DNA from: Candidatus Omnitrophota bacterium
GTDB taxonomy: Bacteria > Omnitrophota > Gorgyraeia > 2-01-FULL-45-10
NCBI GenBank assembly: GCA_018823705.1
Contig: JAHJHP010000051.1
Location: 1-39,703 of the forward strand
Length of the DNA: 39,703 nucleotides
Reading direction: 5' to 3'
Each line of letters starts with the position of its first letter. The stretch's first letter is position 1. Below the pieces are notes generated by a model. That model was not told where the DNA came from and searched no databases. It saw only the letters and a list, made by a program, of their open reading frames with translations. Below are positions 9,421 to 17,174 of the stretch, in pieces. Made by a program: the position numbers and the translations under genes.

Positions 9421-9449
9421 TTGACAATATACATTATGTGTGGTATTGT
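9421..9449 (+). promoter_or_regulatory. Sigma70-type promoter for the PilZ gene
   Basis: TTGACA (9421-9426), 17-nt spacer, TATTGT (9444-9449). Confidence 0.5.
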
Positions 9450-9496
9450 TATAGCGTAATCGCAGGCAGTAATCGTTTTTCTCAACACCAGGAGAG

Positions 9497-9919
9497 ATGA
9501 ATAGTAAAGTGGACAATTTAGAAAGCGTAGAGAATAAACGGCGTTACAAGAGAGTGGACTTCAGCGTTCCCGTCGTCTATAAGAATCTTCGTGTGCCCAC
9601 AGAGCTTCCCGTAGGTTCCGTGACCAGAAATCTGAGTGAGGGCGGAGTCTGTTTTCAAACGAGCAAATTTATATCTCTGGCGTGTCGTCTCGTCGTGGAG
9701 ATCTCTATACCCACAGTGCTAAGACCGATCAAGGCAATTTCCAAGGTCGCGTGGATCAGAAGGATACCATTGAGCGATCAGTATGAACTGGGAAACCAGT
9801 TCCTTGAGATAACCAAAGAGGACAAGGCTAATATCCTTAGTTTCGTAAATCAAAGTTTGAGCGTTGATACCCAGAGCCCAAGCTCAACTCCAGCCCCGAA
9901 CCTTCCCCCAGAAATATAA
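9497..9919 (+). CDS. PilZ domain protein
   Basis: 'ENKRRYKRVDFSVPV' (RxxxR) and 'RNLSEGGVCF' (NxSxxG). AGGAGAG RBS upstream. Confidence 0.85.
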   Translation: MNSKVDNLESVENKRRYKRVDFSVPVVYKNLRVPTELPVGSVTRNLSEGGVCFQTSKFISLACRLVVEISIPTVLRPIKAISKVAWIRRIPLSDQYELGNQFLEITKEDKANILSFVNQSLSVDTQSPSSTPAPNLPPEI

Positions 9920-9937
9920 ACCGTTCATCAGATTCTT

Positions 9938-9967
9938 TTGACTCCTCCAATAATTACATGGTATAAT
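9938..9967 (+). promoter_or_regulatory. Sigma70-type promoter for the BamD-like gene
   Basis: TTGACT (9938-9943), 18-nt spacer, TATAAT (9962-9967), only 11 nt before the ATG. Confidence 0.5.
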
Positions 9968-9978
9968 CGTGCCCGATC

Positions 9979-11385
9979 ATGAAAAAATTTACTGCTATAA
10001 TAATAGTGATAAATCTGCTGTCCTTGCTTACGTTAGCGTCTACCGCCAGGGCATACTGGGTATGGACTCCCGAAACTAAGAAGTTTATAAACCCAAAATA
10101 TGCCGTAAAGGATACCCCGAAAGAACAGTACGACTGGGCGATGGATTTTTATAACAACAAAGATTATAAAAGATCCGCTGTAGAATTCGAGAAGCTTGTA
10201 AAGAACTATGAATATTCCGAATACGCAGCTTCATCCCAGTATTATGTCGGCCTCTCTTACGATAACATGGGTAAATACTACATAGCTTTTCAGAATTATC
10301 AGAAGGCGGTAGACAATTTTCCTCATGTGAGCAACATAGATGAGATAATAGCCAGAGAGTTCAATATAGGCAACGTATACGCATCAAAAAGTAACCCAAA
10401 AGTGCTGGGCGCGGAGATAATGACATCCTTTGACAGGGCGATAGAGATATATAAGAAAGTTGTCGACAACGCGCCTTTCGGGAAATTCGCCGATGAGGCC
10501 CAATTCAAGATGGCCGCGACGTTGAAAGAAGCGGGCAGGTACGATGAAGCCACGATAGCCTTCCAGAAGATACTTGATGATTATCCGGAGTCCAGATTAT
10601 ATGATCGGGCCAGATATGAGATGGCTAACAGCGCTTACAGAGCGTCGCTTTCGCCGGCTTATGATGCCGCCCCTACCGATAAAGCGTTAAAAGCCTTTGA
10701 GGAATTTGCCAGTACCAATGTCGATGAGAAGCTGACCAAAGAGGCTCGTACCACGATAAAGCGCCTTAAAAACAAGGCAGCGGAAAAGTCGTTCATGACG
10801 GCCGAATTTTACGAACAGCGAAAACATTATGTGAGCGCCATAATATATTACCAGGACGTGATCAATAAATATCCCGACAGCACTTCCGCCGAGATAGCGG
10901 AGGTAAGGATAGCGGATCTCAAGGCCGGTAACTATTCGCATAAAAAAGCTGCGGAATTTTCAGCGCCGAAGAAGGCCTGGACTCCATGGTTTAGCAAAAA
11001 GAAGAAAGCTCATGATGATGCTGTAGCGCGGAAAGTAGTTAAGGTTACCGAGCCGGCACCCTCTATGGCGGCACCTTCAGCGCCGGTATCTTCAGTGGCA
11101 GCACCTTCAGCGCCGGTTGCGGCGATAGCGACAGAACCGGCGGCCTCGCCGGCAACCGTTCAGCCCGAGCAGAAACAGGTCCAGGATCAGCTTTCCGAAA
11201 AAGCGGTCCTTGAGTCCACACCGGCTGAAGTTGTTAAAAGGCCCACCGGTAAAAGATGGTGGGATTACGGTCTCAAAAAGAAGGGAGCAGTAAAGACTGA
11301 AAAACTCCCCGAGAACAAAACCAAAAAAAGATGGACTCCCCTTAATTTTGACAATAAAACGAAAGGGATGAAGAAAGATGAGTAA
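9979..11385 (+). CDS. BamD/YfiO-like TPR outer-membrane assembly protein with Pro/Ala and Trp/Lys-rich C-terminal extension
   Basis: Signal peptide, then TPR segments 'DYKRSAVEFEKLVKNYEYSEYAASSQYYVGLSYDNMGKYYIAFQNYQKAVDNFP' and 'YDEATIAFQKILDDYPESRLYDRARYEM'. Confidence 0.75.
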   Translation: MKKFTAIIIVINLLSLLTLASTARAYWVWTPETKKFINPKYAVKDTPKEQYDWAMDFYNNKDYKRSAVEFEKLVKNYEYSEYAASSQYYVGLSYDNMGKYYIAFQNYQKAVDNFPHVSNIDEIIAREFNIGNVYASKSNPKVLGAEIMTSFDRAIEIYKKVVDNAPFGKFADEAQFKMAATLKEAGRYDEATIAFQKILDDYPESRLYDRARYEMANSAYRASLSPAYDAAPTDKALKAFEEFASTNVDEKLTKEARTTIKRLKNKAAEKSFMTAEFYEQRKHYVSAIIYYQDVINKYPDSTSAEIAEVRIADLKAGNYSHKKAAEFSAPKKAWTPWFSKKKKAHDDAVARKVVKVTEPAPSMAAPSAPVSSVAAPSAPVAAIATEPAASPATVQPEQKQVQDQLSEKAVLESTPAEVVKRPTGKRWWDYGLKKKGAVKTEKLPENKTKKRWTPLNFDNKTKGMKKDE

Positions 11386-11917
11386 GCTTCTCATGACATT
11401 GTCTTTAATATCGATTCTGGCCGTTTCCGGATGCGGGTACACTACGAGCTCTTTGCTGCCTTCCAAACTCAAGACCATATACGTGGAGAATTTTAAAAAC
11501 AGCATTAACGTCACTGCGGAACAGAGCGATCTGAGGATGTACAGAGGATATAGGCCCGGAATGGAAGTCGAGATCACAAAAGCCGTTATAGACAGGTTTA
11601 TGTTTGACGGAAACCTCAAGGCTGCGCCTGAAGAGAAAGCGGACCTCCTGTTAAAGAGCGAACTTATAGATTATAAGCGGGATTCCCTTCGTTACGACGC
11701 AAACGATAACGTGGAGGAGTACAGGATAAAACTTATAGTGAATATGGAGCTTATAGAAGCTTCGAGTGGCACGGTCCTCTGGAAGGAGAATGGATTCGCC
11801 GGAGAGACCACTTATCGTGTCTCAGGAAGCGGCGCCAGGAATGAGAACACGGCTATAAAAGATGCAGTATCTGACCTTGCCAGGCGCATAGTAGAGAGAA
11901 CTATTGAGGCATGGTAA
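11378..11917 (+). CDS. lptE: LptE-like LPS assembly lipoprotein
   Basis: Lipobox 'ILAVSGCGYTTSSLLPSKLKTIYVENFKN'; 'VLWKENGFAGETTYRV' LptE-like pattern. Confidence 0.78.
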   Translation: MSKLLMTLSLISILAVSGCGYTTSSLLPSKLKTIYVENFKNSINVTAEQSDLRMYRGYRPGMEVEITKAVIDRFMFDGNLKAAPEEKADLLLKSELIDYKRDSLRYDANDNVEEYRIKLIVNMELIEASSGTVLWKENGFAGETTYRVSGSGARNENTAIKDAVSDLARRIVERTIEAW

Positions 11918-12870
11918 CTCAGAGGCAATCGGTATTCTTCTTTATCGGAGACGATAAATATCTGAAAGAAGAAGCCTTAAAAGGCCTGGTATCAACCCTT
12001 ACGGGAAAATCCCCGCACCCACCAGACCAAATGACGTTCTATGGCGGCGAGCTTGACACAGAAAAAGTTCTAAGTCAACTCAACACTATACCTCTATTGT
12101 CCGATAGGCGTCTGGTCGTCATAAAGGATATAGAAAAAGTCTCCGACGAGTTCAGAGCTAGCCTGACAATCTACATAAAGAAACCTTCAAAGTCCGCGTA
12201 TCTGGTCCTGTATGCCAAAGATGATTCTGTATTAAAAGAATATGATGATGTTATCGGGCAGATCAACATACGGCGTTTTAGCCTGCTGTCCGGCGAACCG
12301 CTTACATCCTGGATTATGAGCTATGTCGAAAAAAGTGGCAAGACGATGGACCGCGACGCGATCGCTATATTTAATGAGCTTGAGGGCAACGACCTATCTT
12401 ATCTTTCACGCGAACTGGACAAATTGATCACATTTGCGGGAGACAAACGTGAGATAAATCCGGATGACGTGGAGGCCCTGATTGGCAAGAGCCTGATAAA
12501 GTCAGCATTCGATATAACCGATGCGATCGGCAGGCGGAATGTAGACGGAGCCATTAAGATCAGTACGGGATTAATGGCCGGCGGCAGGAAAGAATACGAG
12601 ATAATAGGGATCCTCTCATGGTACCTTAAGAGGCTGCTGAAAGCGGCGGTTTTAAGGCAGAAGGGCCAGAGCGATTACGCAATAGCTTCTATGCTCAAGA
12701 TCGGCCGAAAATTTCAGGATGAGTTTTTCAGGCAGCTTGCCAGATTTGGTCCGGAGAAGATAAAATCAAATATTGAGTTTCTGTTGAAGGCAGATCTGGA
12801 CATAAAAAGATCCAAATTTGACCCCGGCACAGTCCTGGAGCTTATGCTTGTAAGGTTATGTCTTCTTTAG
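11911..12870 (+). CDS. holA: DNA polymerase III delta subunit
   Basis: 'FFIGDDKYLKEEALKGLV', 'IPLLSDRRLVVIKDIEK', 'LEGNDLSYLSRELDKLITFAG'. Confidence 0.88.
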   Translation: MVTQRQSVFFFIGDDKYLKEEALKGLVSTLTGKSPHPPDQMTFYGGELDTEKVLSQLNTIPLLSDRRLVVIKDIEKVSDEFRASLTIYIKKPSKSAYLVLYAKDDSVLKEYDDVIGQINIRRFSLLSGEPLTSWIMSYVEKSGKTMDRDAIAIFNELEGNDLSYLSRELDKLITFAGDKREINPDDVEALIGKSLIKSAFDITDAIGRRNVDGAIKISTGLMAGGRKEYEIIGILSWYLKRLLKAAVLRQKGQSDYAIASMLKIGRKFQDEFFRQLARFGPEKIKSNIEFLLKADLDIKRSKFDPGTVLELMLVRLCLL

Positions 12871-13125
12871 GGAAGAGAGCTTCTTCATAAGGCGGGCTAT
12901 CTTTCTGGAAGCGGTATTACTCTTTAAAACCCCCTTTGACGCGGCTTTATCTACCTTGGATATAACAATATTAAGCGCTTTCTTCGCCTCATCCGGCTTA
13001 TTGCCTGTCGCAAGTTTTTCGAAATTCTTGATGAGGGTTCTTATCTCAGTCTTTGTGGAGATGTTCTTAAAATGTCTGAGCTTGGATTTCCTGAGCTCTT
13101 TAAACGCGGTTCTTTCGATCGGCAC
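12856..13125 (-). CDS. rpsT: 30S ribosomal protein S20
   Basis: 'AFKELRKSKLRHFKNISTKTEIRTLIKNFEKL...KAASKGVLKSNTASRKIARLMKKLSSLK'; GTG start with AAGGAG RBS. Confidence 0.92.
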   Translation of the reverse strand: MPIERTAFKELRKSKLRHFKNISTKTEIRTLIKNFEKLATGNKPDEAKKALNIVISKVDKAASKGVLKSNTASRKIARLMKKLSSLKKT

Positions 13126-13156
13126 TTGTAACTCCTTCGGTTTGAAATGTGTTCAA

Positions 13157-13206
13157 TTGACGGTGTAAAATCGAGTAATTATAGCATTTAGAATATTCGA
13201 GGTCAA
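13157..13206. promoter_or_regulatory. Overlapping divergent promoters for rpsT (minus) and murJ (plus)
   Basis: Plus: TTGACG (13157-13162)-17-TATAGC (13180-13185). Minus: TTGACC (complement of 13201-13206)-17-TATAAT (complement of 13178-13183). Confidence 0.55.
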
Positions 13207-13213
13207 TCTTTTT

Positions 13214-14752
13214 ATGAGTAATAAAAGTATGATGCGTTCTACAGGTGTTATTGGCTTTGCTACGACTCTGAGCAGAATCCTGGGCTTTATAAGAGATATC
13301 GTATTTGCCGGTTTTTTCGGCACCAGCATGATAGCGCAGGCTTTCGTGGTAGCTTTCAGGATTCCGAACACGATGAGAGACCTGGTAGGGGAAGGGGCTA
13401 TGAATTCGGCCGTAGTTCCCGTGCTCTCCGAATACAAAGCTTTACGCGATGATAAAGAGTTTGTGCACGCCTCCAGAGTCCTATTCAATGTAGCGCTGGC
13501 AACCCTTTCGGTATTAACAGTGTTGGGCATAATATTCTCTCCGCTTATCGTCCGTATAATAGCCCCCGGTTTCATGGCCGACCCTGAAAAGTTCCGAATG
13601 ACCGTCACTCTAAATCGTGTTATGTTTCCGTATTTGATCTTAGTAGGGCTTACAGCTTATTCTATGGGTATATTGAATTCGCTGAAGCATTTTGCGGCTC
13701 CGGCATTCGGCCCATGCCTGATGAACCTGATCCTGATCGCGTCGACAGTCTGGTTATTTCCGAGGATAGGCGCGATGGGCCTCGCCATCGGAGTGCTTGC
13801 CGGAGGTTTCGTTCAGCTGGCCGTGAATGTACCTTTTATGTACAGGAATGGAATCAGCATAAATATCAGGGACGGATTCAGGCATGCGGCTGTGAGTAGA
13901 ATAGGAAAGCTTCTTTTGCCCCGCGCGTTGGGCTCCGCTGTATATCAGGTAAATATATTTGTCGATATGATACTCGCCTCGCTTCCTATGATTGTTGGCG
14001 CCGGCGGCGTAGCGGCGCTGTATTACGCGAACAGGCTGATACAATTTCCGCTGGCTATATTCGCCCTTGCGCTTGCGCAGGCGGCGCTGCCGAAGATGAG
14101 CAGGGAATACGCGTCGAACGATATAACCCGCATGAAAGAGACCCTTTCGTTTTCTCTCCGCGCGGTATTCTTCGTTATGGCGCCGGCAAGTTTCGGGCTG
14201 GCTATGCTCGGTGAACCCATAATAAGACTGCTATTCCAAAGAGGAGCGTTCACGTCCTATTCCACCGCTATTACCCAAAGCGCCCTCTTCTTTTACGCGT
14301 TCGGACTCCTGGCTTTCGCCGGCATAAAGCTTCTGGTTGCGGCATTCTATTCGATGCATGACACGATGACTCCCGTTAAGACGGCATTTGCGGCCGTGAT
14401 CATGAACATCATTCTTAATCTTATTTTGATCTGGCCGATGAAGCTGGGTGGGTTGGCGCTGGCCACGAGCATAAGCGCGAGTTTTAATTTTATAATGCTC
14501 TACGTTTTACTCAGGGCCAAGCTTGGTGATTTCGGGGCCAAAATTATGATCGATTCATTCTTGAGGGTTTTAGCCGCGAGCCTGGTAATGGCGGCGGTAT
14601 TAAAGGTTTTATCGATGGCCATGGCTAATTCGGGCGTTACCGGACTTTGCGTGACAATAGCATCAGGCATTATTTCATTTCTTCTGGCCAGCTATATCTT
14701 CGGTGTGAAGGAGATGAGGGACCTTTCGGTATGGATATTAAAGAGAAGATAA
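13214..14752 (+). CDS. murJ: Lipid II flippase MurJ/MviN
   Basis: 'STGVIGFATTLSRILGFIRDIVFAGFFGTSMIAQAFVVAFRIPNTMRDLVGEGAMNSAVVPVL'. Confidence 0.95.
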   Translation: MSNKSMMRSTGVIGFATTLSRILGFIRDIVFAGFFGTSMIAQAFVVAFRIPNTMRDLVGEGAMNSAVVPVLSEYKALRDDKEFVHASRVLFNVALATLSVLTVLGIIFSPLIVRIIAPGFMADPEKFRMTVTLNRVMFPYLILVGLTAYSMGILNSLKHFAAPAFGPCLMNLILIASTVWLFPRIGAMGLAIGVLAGGFVQLAVNVPFMYRNGISINIRDGFRHAAVSRIGKLLLPRALGSAVYQVNIFVDMILASLPMIVGAGGVAALYYANRLIQFPLAIFALALAQAALPKMSREYASNDITRMKETLSFSLRAVFFVMAPASFGLAMLGEPIIRLLFQRGAFTSYSTAITQSALFFYAFGLLAFAGIKLLVAAFYSMHDTMTPVKTAFAAVIMNIILNLILIWPMKLGGLALATSISASFNFIMLYVLLRAKLGDFGAKIMIDSFLRVLAASLVMAAVLKVLSMAMANSGVTGLCVTIASGIISFLLASYIFGVKEMRDLSVWILKRR

Positions 14753-15975
14753 GCCAGCTGCCCGTAACGGCGGGTGTATACATAATGAAAGACTCTGCAG
14801 GTAACGTTCTCTATGTGGGAAAAGCGATCAATTTGAGGAAGAGGGTCTCGAGTTACTTCTATCCGCGCCGCGCGCTTTCCGAACGGCTAAAGATCATGAC
14901 GGGTAAGGTGATGGATATCGCTTACGTCGGGACTTCTACGGAGGCAGAGGCGCTCATATATGAAAACAGCCTCATAAAACGGCTTGCGCCAAGATATAAT
15001 GTCGCACTGAAGGACGATAAGAGCTACCCGGTCCTGAAGCTTACCATTAACGAGAAATTTCCCCGTCTGTTCATAACGCGCGTCAGGGCGAAAGATGGGG
15101 CGCTATATTACGGCCCTTACACAAACGCGAAACTGCTTAAGGAAGCTCTCGCAGCTCTGCGTCGTATTTTTCCGCTTCGTACGTGTGTAAAGCTGCCCAA
15201 TCGCGTATGCATCAATTATCATATTAAACAGTGCCCTGGTCCATGCGCAGGGAAAGTGGACCGAAAAAGCTACATGGATATGGTATTGGAGCTGAAATTA
15301 TTTATTGAAGGAAACCGGCCTGACCTTATAAAACATCTGACGGCTAAGATGCTTGAAGCCTCAAAGGCGGAGAAATACGAGGAGGCCACTCTGGTAAAGG
15401 CAAAGATAGAGGCCTTGAGTTCCATGAAAGAAAGGACGATAAGTTACACGCCGTGCGATGAAGTCGAGGAACTTAAAGCGATGCTTGGCATAAGAGGCCC
15501 GGTCGAAGTTATTGAGGCATTTGACGTATCGAATATAATGGGCGAGGCGGCCGTCGGATCGATGGTATATTTTTATAAAGGCCGGCCCAGAAAGAACGAA
15601 TATAGAAAATTTAAGATAAATAGCGTCGCCGGCGTAGACGACTATTCGATGATGCGTGAAATAGTGGCCCGTCGCTATACGCGGCTGCTGAAGGAGGGGA
15701 AGGCCTTGCCGGACCTGATTCTGATCGATGGCGGCAAAGGCCATTTGAGCGCCGCGCAGGGAGAGCTGGATAAGCTTGGCCTATCAAAAATACCGGTGGT
15801 AGGGATCGCGAAAGAATTTGAGCGTATTTACTGTAAAGACAAAAGCGAACCTGTGATATTACCTGAGGATTCCAAGTCGCTTCACTTATTGAAAAGAATG
15901 CGGGATGAGGCTCATCGTTTCGCCATTAATTTTCATAGAAGCCTTCGCTCAAAAAGGCTTCGACGAGATCAATGA
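14731..15975 (+). CDS. uvrC: UvrC excinuclease subunit lacking the C-terminal HhH region
   Basis: Start inferred at MDIKEKISQLP. GIY-YIG 'VTAGVYIMKDSAGNVLYVGKAINLRKRVSSYF'; UVR region; 'EAFDVSNIMGEAAVGSMV', 'LILIDGGKGH', then ends at 'FAINFHRSLRSKRLRRDQ*'. Confidence 0.88.
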   Translation: MDIKEKISQLPVTAGVYIMKDSAGNVLYVGKAINLRKRVSSYFYPRRALSERLKIMTGKVMDIAYVGTSTEAEALIYENSLIKRLAPRYNVALKDDKSYPVLKLTINEKFPRLFITRVRAKDGALYYGPYTNAKLLKEALAALRRIFPLRTCVKLPNRVCINYHIKQCPGPCAGKVDRKSYMDMVLELKLFIEGNRPDLIKHLTAKMLEASKAEKYEEATLVKAKIEALSSMKERTISYTPCDEVEELKAMLGIRGPVEVIEAFDVSNIMGEAAVGSMVYFYKGRPRKNEYRKFKINSVAGVDDYSMMREIVARRYTRLLKEGKALPDLILIDGGKGHLSAAQGELDKLGLSKIPVVGIAKEFERIYCKDKSEPVILPEDSKSLHLLKRMRDEAHRFAINFHRSLRSKRLRRDQ

Positions 15976-16007
15976 GATGACCGCAAGAGCCGGCCGACGC
16001 GAAGGCG

Positions 16008-16037
16008 TTGACTTAAGACGGATCGGACTGTTATAAT
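16008..16037 (+). promoter_or_regulatory. Sigma70-type promoter for prfB
   Basis: TTGACT (16008-16013), 18-nt spacer, TATAAT (16032-16037). Confidence 0.55.
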
Positions 16038-16067
16038 CATACAGCGAAAAAGGAGAAGATCATACAG

Positions 16068-17172
16068 ATGATAGAAGAGATGAAGGAAGATATAAGGGCC
16101 GTTGAAGAGAAGTTGGGCAGCCTAAGAGGTTATCTTTGACGTCGATCATAAGGATGAGCGCATAAAAGAGCTTGAGCGCGAGATAACCGGATGCGATTTC
16201 TGGAAAGATGACGCCCGCGCTAAAGAAGTCATTAGTAATCTAAAAGACCTTAAGTCCATAGCCGATCCCTTCCTTAAGATAGCGGGCGAATTCAAAGACA
16301 TTAAGGATATAATAGGCATCGCCGGGCCGGACGATAATGAGTCGCTTAAACATTTTAAGGATGAACTTGCGAAGCTTGCCTATAGGCTTGACCGTCTGGA
16401 ATTCAGCAGCTGGCTGTCGGAAAGAACGGACAGAAATAACGCGATACTTACGATAAACGCCGGCGCGGGAGGGACGGAGTCCTGCGATTGGGCGGCGATG
16501 CTCCTCAGGATGTATTTCAAATGGGCTGAAGGTAAACATTTTGCGATAGATACGATAGACCAGATGTCGGGCGAAGAAGCCGGGATCAAGAATGTCACGG
16601 TGCTTTTTAAGGGGGACTATGCTTACGGTTTTTTAAAATCAGAATCAGGCGTTCATCGCCTGGTCAGGATATCTCCGTTCGATTCTAACAAGCGCCGCCA
16701 TACATCATTCGCGTCGGTTGACGTCATTCCTGAGATATCGGACGATATTCAGATAGATATAAAGGAGTCAGACCTCAAGATAGATACGTACAGGGCCGGC
16801 GGTAAAGGCGGGCAGCATGTCAACAAGACAGATTCCGCGGTTCGGATCACGCATCTGCCCAGCGGGATAATCGTACAATGCCAGAACGAAAGGTCGCAAT
16901 TTAAAAATAAGCAAGTCTCCCTGAAGATATTGAAGGCTAAATTGTACGAAAGGGAGCGGCAGAAGAAAGCAAAGAAGATCGAAAGCGCTTATGAGGCAAA
17001 GAAGGAGATAGCGTGGGGAAGCCAGATACGGTCTTACGTACTGCATCCTTATTCCATGGTCAAAGACCACAGGACCGATTACGAAACGGGTAATTCGCAA
17101 GCTGTCCTGGACGGCAAGATAGATAATTTCATAGAGGCGTACCTTAAGATGACTAAAAACGAGAGAACGTAA
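16068..17172 (+). CDS. prfB: Peptide chain release factor 2, programmed +1 frameshift at codon CTT-TGA (16134-16139)
   Basis: ATG 16068 reads [23 protein letters not shown]; slippery 'CTTTGAC'; +1 frame continues [24 protein letters not shown] and joins the 16498 ORF frame, with '[25 protein letters not shown]' (GGQ). Confidence 0.95.
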
Positions 17173-17174
17173 AT

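Noticed and set aside
16498-17172. Short standalone 224-aa RF2 ORF
   Set aside because: It is the 3' portion of prfB; the true gene starts at 16068 and uses a +1 frameshift.
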